From JAJDBU01 sp046756925 (GTDB lineage Bacteria; Nitrospirota; Nitrospiria; SBBL01; JAADHI01): DNA of 64,000 bases. Positions within the stretch are counted from its first letter, which is position 1; the number at the start of each line of letters is the position of its first letter. Below are positions 9,003 to 17,186 of the stretch, piece after piece. The stretch lies in NCBI GenBank assembly GCA_046756925.1, contig JBHHXH010000001.1, positions 1 through 64,000 on the forward strand, in the 5' to 3' direction. The notes under the pieces were generated by a model. The model saw nothing but the letters and a program-made list of their open reading frames with translations, did no database searches and was not told the DNA's origin. The position numbers and the translations under genes were made by a program.

Positions 9003-10028
9003 ATGGTTGGTGAAACAGGTGAAACGATGAAGGCGATGGTCTTTACGGAAGCGGGGTCCCCGCTTCAAGCGCGTCGTCTTCCGATTCCCCGGCCGGGGCC
9101 GGATGAGATCCTTCTCTCCGTCAAGAGCTGCGGGGTTTGCAGAACCGATCTGCATATCTACGAGGGAGACCTGAAGCATCCGAAGCGTCCGCTCATTCTG
9201 GGACACGAAATCGTCGGCATCGTCAGGGGCATGGGCGAACGTGTAAGAAACGTCGAGATCGGCGATCGCATCGGCGTGCCCTGGTTGGGGCGGAGTTGCA
9301 AGCACTGTCCTTTTTGCCGGACCGGTCGGGAAAACCTCTGCGATCAACCCGTCTTTACCGGTTATCAGATCGACGGGGGATATGCAGAGGAAACCGTCGC
9401 AGACGCCCGCTACTGCTTTCCGATTCCCGATCGTTACGACGATGCGGAAGCCGCACCCCTCCTTTGTGCAGGATTAATCGGCTACCGGTCCTATAAAATG
9501 ACCGAGGCGGCAAAACGGATCGGCATTTTCGGCTTCGGGGCCGCCGCGCATATCGTCGCACAGATCGCGGTCTACGAGGGAAAGGAGATCTATGCCTTTA
9601 CACGCAAAGGCGACCTGGAAGCGCAAGTCTTCGCCCAAAACCTTGGGGCCGTTTGGGTCGGGGACTCGGAATCCACACCACCCGAGGCTCTCGACGGCGC
9701 CATTATCTTCGCACCGGTCGGGACGCTCGTCCCCAAGGCGCTTCAAGCCGTGGTGAAAGGCGGTGTGGTTGTCTGCGCCGGGATTCATATGACCGACATT
9801 CCGGCGTTTTCATACGATCTTCTGTGGGGCGAACGGGTCATCCGCTCGGTGGCCAATCTCACGCGTCAAGACGGCATCGAATTTTTTGAGATAGCACCCA
9901 AAGTCCCTGTGCGGACAAAAGTCGAAATCTTTCCGCTGGCATCGGCGGAAACCGCCTTATCCCGCCTAAAAAGAGGGCGAATCAAGGGCGCCGCAGTCCT
10001 GTCTATGCCCAGCGAAAAAATACATTAA
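9003..10028 (+). CDS. Zinc-dependent alcohol dehydrogenase family protein
   Basis: This is a medium-chain NAD(P)-dependent dehydrogenase. Catalytic zinc ligands are visible as Cys46 (KSCGVCRTDL) and His68 (GHE). The structural zinc lobe has four cysteines, Cys99, Cys102, Cys105 and Cys113 (SCKHCPFCRTGRENLC). The Rossmann segment IGIFGFGAAAH carries the nucleotide-binding glycines. It most resembles the one-subgroup alcohol dehydrogenases that reduce or oxidise alcohols and aldehydes; the substrate is unknown. The ATG at 9003 follows the esterase stop directly with GGAGGA seven bases back. A second in-frame ATG at 9027, in front of KAMVFTEAG, also has an AGGTG and matches the usual family start. 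Confidence 0.88.
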   Translation: MVGETGETMKAMVFTEAGSPLQARRLPIPRPGPDEILLSVKSCGVCRTDLHIYEGDLKHPKRPLILGHEIVGIVRGMGERVRNVEIGDRIGVPWLGRSCKHCPFCRTGRENLCDQPVFTGYQIDGGYAEETVADARYCFPIPDRYDDAEAAPLLCAGLIGYRSYKMTEAAKRIGIFGFGAAAHIVAQIAVYEGKEIYAFTRKGDLEAQVFAQNLGAVWVGDSESTPPEALDGAIIFAPVGTLVPKALQAVVKGGVVVCAGIHMTDIPAFSYDLLWGERVIRSVANLTRQDGIEFFEIAPKVPVRTKVEIFPLASAETALSRLKRGRIKGAAVLSMPSEKIH

Positions 10029-10039
10029 GAGGTCTATCG

Positions 10040-10396
10040 ATGATCTATTCGACGAAAGGCTTGGTCCTATTTTTATCCCTTGGTTTTTTATGGGCCTTGA
10101 GCGCTTGCGCTAACCCGGAGGGCAAGGGCCAGGCCTTGTACGAAACGGCGCAATTCGAAGAACAACAAAGCAATTTTAAACATGCAAAACAACTTTACCG
10201 GGAAATACTCCGAGATTATCCGGAAAGTTCTTTTGCTTCCAAGGCCAAGGAAAGACTGGATGCACTCGAGAAGGCATTTCCTCTAAAGAACCGCAACACC
10301 GATCCCACTTCATCGTTCGCACCACTAAATGGAGTTGACAATCTCAAAACGGCGCTATACCCTGGTGCTCGGCATCGTATCGCCGAAAATTCGTAA
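10040..10396 (+). CDS. Small lipoprotein with a TPR-like segment
   Basis: The protein (118 residues) starts with a hydrophobic signal ending in the lipobox LSAC, so it is predicted to be lipidated. The mature part holds one tetratricopeptide-like helical pair (ALYETAQFEEQQSNFKHA, then the YREILRDYPES segment), as in YbgF/BamD-like outer-membrane helpers. The last 35 residues look unstructured. It is the third gene in the esterase operon and lies directly upstream of parB. Its specific function is unknown. AGAGG lies eight bases before the ATG. Confidence 0.7.
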   Translation: MIYSTKGLVLFLSLGFLWALSACANPEGKGQALYETAQFEEQQSNFKHAKQLYREILRDYPESSFASKAKERLDALEKAFPLKNRNTDPTSSFAPLNGVDNLKTALYPGARHRIAENS

Positions 10397-10468
10397 AGAT
10401 GAAACAAAGACAGTGGAAAAAACCATTCGAAGCACACATGGACAAGAAATATTGTGAGGAATGCGGCA

Positions 10469-11317
10469 ATGAAACGTAAGGCCTTGGGCAGGGGACTGGG
10501 ACTGTCCGCCTTGGTCCCGTCCGAAGCTCGGGAAAAAACGGGCATTCTCGAGATCGATATTGAAGCGATTGCGCCAAACCGCTTTCAGCCGAGGCAGGTG
10601 TTTGACCAAAAAGCGCTGGAATCCCTGGCCGTCTCCTTAAAGCATCATGGGCTCATCCAACCCATCGTCGTCCGTTTGAAAGAAAACGGCGCCTACGAAC
10701 TGATTTCGGGGGAACGCCGTTGGCGCGCCGCGCGAATCGCCGGTTTTTTAAAGATTCCCGCCATCGTCAAAGCGGTCGAAGACCGGCAAATGATGGAATG
10801 GGCACTGCTCGAAAACCTACAGCGGGAAGACCTCAATCCGATTGAAAAGGCGCAAGCCTACGAACGGCTGATCTCCCAGTTTTCATTGACGCAGGAGTCC
10901 ATCGCCGGGCGTATGGGAATCGACCGCTCGTCGGTTTCGAATTTTCTACGATTGCTTCAACTTCCCAAAAAACTATGGGGCGAAATTGCACAAGGCCGCC
11001 TGACCATGGGGCATGCCAAGGCACTGCTCTCCCTGGACAAGGAGACGCTTCAGCTAAAATTGGCTTTGGAGATTATCGCCCATCATCTGTCGGTTCGCCA
11101 GGCGGAGAAGGCCGCACAAGCCTTAAAGAAAGGGGCAACCCAGAAAAAGAGCGCCCCGGCCTCGCCACCCGATTCGGAGGTGGTCGTCGTTGAAGACCGC
11201 CTCCGGCGCGCGCTGGGAACCAAGGTACGCCTGATGGCCCACGGAGACGGAGGGGAAATCAGGATTACCTATTTTTCCCTAGACGACCTGGAGAGAATAT
11301 TGGCGATTTTGTCCTAA
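10469..11317 (+). CDS. parB: ParB/Spo0J-type chromosome partitioning protein
   Basis: This is a CTP-dependent DNA clamp that loads at parS and organises the origin region. It shows the N-terminal KALGRGLGLSALVP linker that normally stimulates ParA, the ParB/RepB box ending in GERRWRAA (81-88), and a helix-turn-helix (LTQESIAGRMGIDRSSVSNF, about 139-158). A C-terminal dimerisation segment follows; total length is 282. GAGGA eight bases before ATG 10469 decides the start over the earlier GTG at 10454. No parA is adjacent, which is unusual because parA normally precedes parB. A bactofilin gene follows 43 bases later. Confidence 0.93.
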   Translation: MKRKALGRGLGLSALVPSEAREKTGILEIDIEAIAPNRFQPRQVFDQKALESLAVSLKHHGLIQPIVVRLKENGAYELISGERRWRAARIAGFLKIPAIVKAVEDRQMMEWALLENLQREDLNPIEKAQAYERLISQFSLTQESIAGRMGIDRSSVSNFLRLLQLPKKLWGEIAQGRLTMGHAKALLSLDKETLQLKLALEIIAHHLSVRQAEKAAQALKKGATQKKSAPASPPDSEVVVVEDRLRRALGTKVRLMAHGDGGEIRITYFSLDDLERILAILS

Positions 11318-11360
11318 GCGATATTACAGAATTAGATCGATTAACCACGCAGGAACAGTC

Positions 11361-11726
11361 ATGGCGCGAAAAGAATTCCCCAACGATGATATTGCAGCAT
11401 TTATTGGGAAAGGCACTTCTTTTAAAGGCATTATTACGTATGACGGCAGCATCCGAATCGATGGAAAAGTCGAGGGTGAAATCATCTCTCAAGGATCCCT
11501 CATCGTCGGAGAATCCGCCAACATCGAGGCCGATGTGTCCGTCAGCAACATCGTTTGCGCCGGCAAGATCAACGGAAACGTTCAGGCCAGCGAAAAAGTC
11601 CACCTGCAGTCGACGGCCTCCCTCAGCGGCTCACTCAATACGCCCAACCTCGTGATAGACCAGGGTGTGACCTTTAACGGCCAGTGTGAGATGAAAAAGC
11701 CCCCCCTCAAAAAAAAGAACACCTAA
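11361..11726 (+). CDS. Bactofilin
   Basis: This 121-residue protein is a bactofilin (formerly DUF583), a beta-helical protein that polymerises without nucleotide into cytoskeletal filaments. The repeating hydrophobic/glycine pattern is clear: FKGIITYDGSIRIDGKVEGE, then GSLIVGESANIEADVSV, then KINGNVQASEKVHL. A short proline/lysine-rich tail ends it. It lies between parB and mnmA in one direction with an AGGA-type RBS. In Myxococcus, bactofilins and the ParABS machinery cooperate in positioning chromosomes, so the neighbourhood suggests a similar role, but this is an inference. Confidence 0.9.
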   Translation: MARKEFPNDDIAAFIGKGTSFKGIITYDGSIRIDGKVEGEIISQGSLIVGESANIEADVSVSNIVCAGKINGNVQASEKVHLQSTASLSGSLNTPNLVIDQGVTFNGQCEMKKPPLKKKNT

Positions 11727-11737
11727 AGGAACCTACA

Positions 11738-12871
11738 ATGCCCATAGAACCGGCCCCCGGCCGAAAGCGTGTGCGAAAGCGTGTGCGAAAGCGTGTGCGA
11801 AAGCGTGTGGTGGTTGGGATGAGCGGCGGCGTCGATTCGGCGGTTGCAGCCGCCCTTCTTCAACAAGAAGGATATGAAGTCATCGGCCTAACCTTGACAC
11901 TTTGGAAGGACGCGCAAGAGGAGGAAAAATCATGGAAGGACCGGTCCTGCTGTAAAGTCGGCCTGGCCCGGCACGTGGCCAAGGTATTGTCCATTCCCCA
12001 CTACACGATTAATATCCAAGACGCCTTTCAAAAAGAAATCATCGACCATTTCTGCGATACTTATCTCGTTGGACAAACGCCAAACCCCTGTGTTCGTTGT
12101 AACGAACGGATGAAGTTTGGGAACCTACTGAAGGCTGCCTTCCGTCTCGGAGCCGATGCCTTGGCCACAGGGCATTACAGCCGGGTTCATTGGCAGCCCG
12201 ATCGTAAACGTTACGCGCTTCTCAAGGGAAGAGACCGTGAAAAAGACCAGAGCTACTTCCTTTATCGTTTAAATCAGGAACATCTCTCCAAGACCCTTTT
12301 TCCGCTGGGGGAACTGCGCAAGGAGGCCGTCTACCAAGTCGCAGCCGACCTCGATTTGCCTTACGAAGAGGTCTTGGAAAGCCAAGAGGTCTGTTTTGTC
12401 ACCCAAAAAGATTATCGAGGCTTTCTCAAAGAAAACCGTCCGGAGGCGTCGGCGCCCGGCGAGATTATGATGGAAACCGGGGAGGTCGTCGGTCAACATG
12501 AGGGGATCGCGTTTTATACGGTAGGGCAACGGCGCGGCCTTGGCGTCGCATTAGGCGCACGGAGCTATGTGACGCGGATCGATCCGGAAGCGCAAAGAGT
12601 GGTGATCGGCAATGAAGAGGCCCTGTTTCAAGAGACCTTAACGGCCGGGGAGGTCGTTTGGGGCGCCATCGATCCGCCGACCCGTCCGATTCGGATCAAA
12701 GCCAAGATTCGCTATCGACATCCGGAACAAGCGGCAAACCTGATCCCGATGGCCGACGGGACGGCTTGTGTTGTTTTCGACCGCCCGCAGCGCGGGATCT
12801 CCCCCGGACAAGCCGTGGTCTTCTACCAGGAGGATCGGGTGCTCGGAGGGGGTGCTATCGCAAGCATCTGA
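11738..12871 (+). CDS. mnmA: tRNA-specific 2-thiouridylase MnmA
   Basis: MnmA installs sulfur at position 2 of the wobble uridine of tRNA Lys, Glu and Gln, using ATP and a sulfur relay. The PP-loop SGGVDS is at 29-34. The catalytic cysteines are Cys118 in NPCVRC and Cys219 in QEVCFV, corresponding to E. coli Cys102 and Cys199. Length is 377, slightly above the usual 360-370. The excess is an unusual N-terminal tract made of four RKRV repeats (residues 9-24), encoded by a perfect 12-base tandem repeat just before VVVGMSGG. AAAGGAA lies seven bases before ATG 11738, supporting inclusion of the repeat; GTG codons inside the repeat could be alternative starts. Confidence 0.96.
   Translation: MPIEPAPGRKRVRKRVRKRVRKRVVVGMSGGVDSAVAAALLQQEGYEVIGLTLTLWKDAQEEEKSWKDRSCCKVGLARHVAKVLSIPHYTINIQDAFQKEIIDHFCDTYLVGQTPNPCVRCNERMKFGNLLKAAFRLGADALATGHYSRVHWQPDRKRYALLKGRDREKDQSYFLYRLNQEHLSKTLFPLGELRKEAVYQVAADLDLPYEEVLESQEVCFVTQKDYRGFLKENRPEASAPGEIMMETGEVVGQHEGIAFYTVGQRRGLGVALGARSYVTRIDPEAQRVVIGNEEALFQETLTAGEVVWGAIDPPTRPIRIKAKIRYRHPEQAANLIPMADGTACVVFDRPQRGISPGQAVVFYQEDRVLGGGAIASI
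11762..11809 (+). repeat. Four perfect tandem copies of a 12-mer inside mnmA
   Basis: The unit CGAAAGCGTGTG occurs four times without mismatch (11762-11773, 11774-11785, 11786-11797, 11798-11809). It is in frame and encodes RKRV four times. Because the unit is four codons long, gain or loss by slippage would keep the frame and only change the length of a basic N-terminal tail. Confidence 0.98.
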
Positions 12872-12944
12872 CAATGAAGGTGGACGGCAAAGATAGGGCC
12901 TCCATTTTTCTTAGGTTAAACTGATTTTCTACAAGGCGGCTGGA

Positions 12945-13376
12945 TTACCTCACCGCTTGCATGACCGGTTTTAGCTGTTCCTTCGGCTGAGGAATCGTCG
13001 GAATGGCGTCTTTCTGGCCGCCCGTTACTTTGGAGGCGCCGTTAAATTGGGCGCCCTCTTCAATCACGAGGGAGGGTGCGTTGATATTGCTACTGACCAC
13101 TGAGGTTTTTAAGAGCTGGACCTTTTTGTGAGCGGTAATCGTTCCTTTGACCCGACCGCCGACGATAATGGTTTCTCCGGAAATTTCGGATGAAACCTCC
13201 GCCCCATCGCCCAAGATCAGGCTGCCGTTGACGTTCACCTTGCCTTCCACTTTTCCATCGATCCGGCCCGCTCCTTTAAAGGATACTTCGCCTTTGATTT
13301 CCACATCCTTGCCCATATAGATGACCAACTCATCGGACGTACTTTTTAGGCTCTCTTCTCTTCCAAATCCCATCAT
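12945..13376 (-). CDS. Bactofilin (second copy)
   Basis: The 143-residue protein is a second bactofilin, with the beta-helical pattern IKGEVSFKGAGRIDGKVEGK, NVNGSLILGDGAEV and TIIVGGRVKGTITAHKKVQL. A C-terminal proline/lysine-rich tail differs from the first copy. It is convergent with mnmA and expressed from its own region, so it is not in the parB operon. Two start ATGs lie in tandem at 13376 and 13373, with GGAGG close upstream. Two divergent bactofilins within 1.6 kb suggest distinct or co-polymerising filaments. Confidence 0.9.
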   Translation of the reverse strand: MMGFGREESLKSTSDELVIYMGKDVEIKGEVSFKGAGRIDGKVEGKVNVNGSLILGDGAEVSSEISGETIIVGGRVKGTITAHKKVQLLKTSVVSSNINAPSLVIEEGAQFNGASKVTGGQKDAIPTIPQPKEQLKPVMQAVR

Positions 13377-13526
13377 TTTACCTCCACAAAGACTGAATAT
13401 CGGATAAGAAAACTATAACCCACTCCATCGAATTGTCAAGGAAGCCACGCCGGCGGCGCATTCCCGCTTTGCAGATTAAAAGCTTATTTAGACGGGGATG
13501 GAAATGGGAGACCAGGAAGGTTCTCT

Positions 13527-14078
13527 TCAGCAGTCCAATAAATCGAGAAACAGACTCGCCGGCGGCGCAGGCGTGTGGATAACAGCCTCCTCACCGCCTC
13601 CGATGCGGTATCCCACCATAATGCCTTCCTGTTCGATGCCCCTCAGGAGCGTTTCAAAAAGCTCGAAGCCCGCAACGCCCCCTAGGAAATAGGTTTGTGT
13701 TCCGACATCCATCTTTTCTATCTTGCCGATGCTCGTGCCGGATATATTACTCACCCAGGCTTGATCGATTTTTATGGCCGTGACATCTGAAAAATCAGCG
13801 GGATTGATCCGCTCGGCCGAGATCTTGATGACCGTAACGACTTTCCGTTCCTCGGGAGATCCGCCCGTCACAAGCGCTGAAAGATGCATTGAAAGTCGAA
13901 TGCCTTGATTGGTCGCTCCGGAAAACTGTATGTAGCATCTTTTATTCTGATCCTCTCCCGTCAAAACGTCCGCCTGCCAATCGTAGAAGCGTATTTTTTC
14001 GACCCCCATAGCGGATAACTCGGGCAGAAAGGTCATGGCGATTGCCACCAGCCAAGCAGCGCAGCTTTTGATATGCAT
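13527..14078 (-). CDS. Secreted protein of unknown function
   Basis: This 183-residue protein begins with a clear signal peptide (MHIKSCAAWLVAIAMTFLPELSA) and should be periplasmic. The mature part starts VEKIRFYDWQADVLTGEDQN and continues as a mostly beta-type domain; no catalytic signature was recognised. One cysteine lies in KRCYIQF and one at the C-terminus. It is probably monocistronic, oriented away from the JAMM-like gene. The name should stay hypothetical. Confidence 0.65.
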   Translation of the reverse strand: MHIKSCAAWLVAIAMTFLPELSAMGVEKIRFYDWQADVLTGEDQNKRCYIQFSGATNQGIRLSMHLSALVTGGSPEERKVVTVIKISAERINPADFSDVTAIKIDQAWVSNISGTSIGKIEKMDVGTQTYFLGGVAGFELFETLLRGIEQEGIMVGYRIGGGEEAVIHTPAPPASLFLDLLDC

Positions 14079-14511
14079 ATGGTCTCTCCCACAGCCACTC
14101 CCTGATCTTTACACCATTTTTAATCACATCGAAAGCCGAACCCCCTCTTTTGAGGGGGATTGACCCACGTGGCCGTTTTGGCTTAAATTGATCATCCGTT
14201 TTTATTCACCTTGGCCGAGGATGCACAAAACGTGAATCGATTTGAAAAAAATACGAAAATACATGCCGATCACGAAGATGTCTTGGCGCATGGCATCGAC
14301 GGGTTACACAAAACCGTTCTTTATTTCACGGCCCTTCCATTCCTTCGATCAAGATGTTCCAACTTTAGTAATGCGTGGCACTTATGTAAGAAGTTCGATG
14401 GAACCCATGCTTTTCAAACGCTTGTGTTTTCCGATTCCAGGCAACCTTTTGACTTTTCTTCAGCACTTTCTCATTCGCTTTCTTAAATATGAGGTAGAGG
14501 AGCTGCCCCCG
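14079..14511. other. Divergent intergenic region with a short GC hairpin
   Basis: I see no supportable gene. The longer open frame that begins at TTG 14242 runs through this interval into the downstream gene, but its translation before 14512 is not protein-like and it lacks an RBS. A hairpin with 7-base arms CCCCCTC (14141-14147) and GAGGGGG (14152-14158) and a TTTT loop lies near the left gene. It has no T-run. Confidence 0.5.
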
Positions 14512-15468
14512 ATGACTGAACAAGCCATTGCCATTGCCATTCCCTGGAGGGAAAGACGGCGGCGCAGCGGCTTTAACCGCGCTCGGCGATTCGTCAACGA
14601 TTACTGGTTGATCCCTATATTATTCTGTTATCTGCAGCTTGCAACGCAGATCGTCTACCCCGCCGATGCGCCTCTCCAGCGCCTCTCTAAAGGAAATCTT
14701 GCTTTTTTTCAGGGCATTCCAATCGCTTACAGGATTCTTACCAACGATTTTCCCAACACGATGATCGGCCACTTCTATGAAATCGGCATCCATGCCCTCT
14801 ATAAGGGAAATCTCCTTCAGCCCTCCCATGACGACCTCAGGTTGGCCTTCAGCACACCTGAAACACAGGGGGAAATTTACCATAGCATGATGGCGTCGCG
14901 AAACCACCATGATACGGAAATAGGGGGAATCCTAACCATCTCCTATCCTCCCGAAGGCGCGAGGGTTCATCTCCATGAAATTCCTTCCTTAAACAAGGAG
15001 CACTTGGCAAAGCTGCGAGATGCGATCGACTCCCCGGAGGTTTTTATGGACCTGATCTCACCGGAAAAAAACCAAGAACTGCTCGACGGGGTCGGGATAC
15101 AGACGCAATGGGCCGAAAAAATCATTTCCGTCAACAACAATGAGCGCGTCCCAGAGGACGCCAAAAAAAGGGTCTTGGAGAATTTCGTGGAAATGTTTAG
15201 AGCCCTTTCCGAATCGCGCTATCTGCTTTCACCCTATCAGCTCAAACACGGCCTTGGAAAGATTCCGTTTAACGAGCGCGTCGTCGGGCTCTTCCATTTT
15301 CACAACGGATTGAACGAAGCCCCCTCAATGGTCGACATGCACCAAAGCATGCTCAAACGGCAAATCGTGATGACCTTCTCCGAAGAAGGCTGGACCTTGT
15401 ACGACCTTGTCAAACGAAAAACATCCAAAATCGAATTTAAGATTGACAAGGAGACGGCGCTTCAATAG
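14512..15468 (+). CDS. Membrane-anchored protein with a JAMM/MPN-like metalloprotease signature
   Basis: I do not recognise a named family. From ATG 14512 (GAGGAG nine bases upstream) it is 318 residues. A basic stretch (RERRRRSGF) is followed by one hydrophobic segment (about 31-48), giving a signal anchor. A JAMM-type zinc signature follows in order: DTEIGGIL with Glu136, then HFHNGLNEAPSMVD with His262, His264, Ser272 and Asp275. The H-x-H-x7-S-x2-D spacing equals that of RadC and other JAMM enzymes, and EIGGIL matches the usual ExGGILLG. The Glu-to-His gap of about 126 residues is longer than usual and implies an inserted helical region. If real, it would be a peptidase or isopeptidase-like hydrolase. 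It precedes rplI. Confidence 0.6.
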   Translation: MTEQAIAIAIPWRERRRRSGFNRARRFVNDYWLIPILFCYLQLATQIVYPADAPLQRLSKGNLAFFQGIPIAYRILTNDFPNTMIGHFYEIGIHALYKGNLLQPSHDDLRLAFSTPETQGEIYHSMMASRNHHDTEIGGILTISYPPEGARVHLHEIPSLNKEHLAKLRDAIDSPEVFMDLISPEKNQELLDGVGIQTQWAEKIISVNNNERVPEDAKKRVLENFVEMFRALSESRYLLSPYQLKHGLGKIPFNERVVGLFHFHNGLNEAPSMVDMHQSMLKRQIVMTFSEEGWTLYDLVKRKTSKIEFKIDKETALQ

Positions 15469-15519
15469 AATACGCACTCTACCATTCAATAATATGCATA
15501 TTTTGGAAAAAACGTCTCG

Positions 15520-15972
15520 ATGAAAATCATACTCGCAGAAGATGTTGATCGACTGGGCCGCATGGGAGCGCTTGTAGATGTCGCCGATGGTTATGCTCGA
15601 AACTTTCTCCTCCCAAAAAAGTTAGCTACGCTCGCAACGGTTAAAAACGTTAAAGAACTGGAACACAAGAAAAGGGTCATTGCGGATCGAGTCCGGAAAG
15701 AAACCCATTTTGCAGAGGGACAAGCGGAAAAAATGAATGCGCTCAATATCACCATTCCTGCAAAAACCGGGGAAGAAGGGAAGCTCTTCGGATCGATCAC
15801 GGCCAAAGACATCTGTGAAGCGCTTGCGGCACAGGGCTTTGAAGTCGATAAGCGAAAAATTCTCTTAGAAAGGTCGATCAAGGAGGCCGGAGGATATCAA
15901 ATTTCCGTAAAAATCCATCACAATGTGACCGCGCAGGTCAAAATTGAAGTCGTTCCGAGCGCAGACGAATAG
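15520..15972 (+). CDS. rplI: 50S ribosomal protein L9
   Basis: L9 binds 23S rRNA and bridges the L1 stalk region. The N-terminal domain with KIILAEDVDRLGRMGALVDV and GYARNFLLPKKLA is typical, as are the long connecting helix and the C-terminal domain with KLFGSITAKDI. Its 150 residues are the normal length. The usual partners rpsF, rpsR and dnaB are absent; here the gene lies between the JAMM-like gene and prs. The RBS is weak (GGAAAA). Confidence 0.97.
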   Translation: MKIILAEDVDRLGRMGALVDVADGYARNFLLPKKLATLATVKNVKELEHKKRVIADRVRKETHFAEGQAEKMNALNITIPAKTGEEGKLFGSITAKDICEALAAQGFEVDKRKILLERSIKEAGGYQISVKIHHNVTAQVKIEVVPSADE

Positions 15973-16136
15973 GCGGAAGAGGCTTCCTCCCGCCCGATCC
16001 TCACCATCCTAAACCCTTAGATTATTTCCGAGAGTGTCAGGCCGGCAGTCGGTCGCTCAAGATGAATCGTGTTTCCCATCGCGTCATCCGACGTTTTGGA
16101 TCGACGCCGCCCCTCTGGCGGGAGGAGATCATAGCC

Positions 16137-17075
16137 ATGAAAAAGTTGAAGGTTTTTTCCGGGAATTCCAACCGAATCCTTGCAAAGGAAATCTGCGAAT
16201 ACCTCGGCATTTCACTTGGTCAAGCAAGGGTGACCACCTTCAGCGATGGTGAGATTTATGTAAAAATCGAAGAAAACGTCCGAGGCGATCAGGTCTTTGT
16301 CATACAGTCTTTCTCCGACCCGGTCAATACCATGATGGTTGAGCTATTGATCATGATCGATGCGTTAAAACGCGCTTCGGCCAAGGAAATTACGGCCGTG
16401 ATCCCTTACTACGGTTACGCGCGACAGGACCGGAAAGACCAACCTCGCGTACCGATCACGGCCAAACTGGTTGCCGACCTGGTTTCGACCGCCGGTGCGC
16501 ACCGGGTTTTAACCGTGGACCTGCATACCGGCCAAGTTCAAGGATTTTTTAACTTTCCGGTCGATCATCTTTACGCCAGCCCCGTGTTGCTGGATTATTT
16601 TAAAAAAAAGGAATTCGATGACCTTGTCGTTGTCTCTCCGGATGCGGGAGGCGTCGAACGGGCAAGGGCCTTTGCCAAACGCATGAACGTGGGGCTTGCC
16701 ATTATCGATAAGCGACGGGAAGGACCCAACCGGACTAAAATCATGAATATCATCGGAGAGGTCGGCGACCGGGACATCCTCATCCTAGACGACATGATCG
16801 ATACGGCGGGCACCATCTCTCAAGCGGCGACCGCCATCAAGGAAAAAGGGGCGCGTCGGATCTTGGTTGGCTGCACCCATCCGGTTTTTTCCGGTCCGGC
16901 GATTGATCGGCTCACCGAGGCGCCCATCGATGAAGTCGTCGTCACCAATACCATCCCTTTGAAGAAAAATGCAGCGACTTTCAAAAAAATTACGGTCTTG
17001 TCCGTTGCAAGCCTATTCGGGGAAGCCATCCGGCGAATCAACGAAGAGTTATCGGTCACCTCTCTCTTTAAATAG
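16137..17075 (+). CDS. prs: Ribose-phosphate pyrophosphokinase
   Basis: The enzyme makes PRPP from ribose 5-phosphate and ATP for nucleotide, histidine and tryptophan synthesis. Visible elements are KVFSGNSNRILAKEI at the start, the ATP-binding YGYARQDRKDQPR, the catalytic HLYASPVLL region and the PRPP motif DILILDDMIDTAGT. With ATG 16137 (GGAGGAG nine bases before it) the protein is 312 residues, the standard length; the frame remains open upstream to 16062 but that extension is not family-like. The order prs, L25, pth, ychF is a widely conserved bacterial arrangement. Confidence 0.97.
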   Translation: MKKLKVFSGNSNRILAKEICEYLGISLGQARVTTFSDGEIYVKIEENVRGDQVFVIQSFSDPVNTMMVELLIMIDALKRASAKEITAVIPYYGYARQDRKDQPRVPITAKLVADLVSTAGAHRVLTVDLHTGQVQGFFNFPVDHLYASPVLLDYFKKKEFDDLVVVSPDAGGVERARAFAKRMNVGLAIIDKRREGPNRTKIMNIIGEVGDRDILILDDMIDTAGTISQAATAIKEKGARRILVGCTHPVFSGPAIDRLTEAPIDEVVVTNTIPLKKNAATFKKITVLSVASLFGEAIRRINEELSVTSLFK

Positions 17076-17186
17076 ACGACCATAACGCCCTATTAAAAAC
17101 ATGACATGATGAAATAAACATCCTGTTTGGGTGTTCGTATTTGAATGGCGGAGGATGCCCGAACGCGAAGGAAGGGAGCAGAATCG

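Noticed and set aside
9009..9026. Two GTGAAAC half-sites resembling part of a parS site near parB
   Set aside because: They are direct repeats, not an inverted repeat, and so do not form the parS palindrome.
11762..11809. CRISPR-like tandem repeat
   Set aside because: The unit is 12 bases with no spacers and is in frame inside mnmA, so it is a coding tandem repeat.
15973..16136. Imperfect hairpin between rplI and prs
   Set aside because: The stem has a bulge of three bases and no T-run follows, so a terminator call is not supported.
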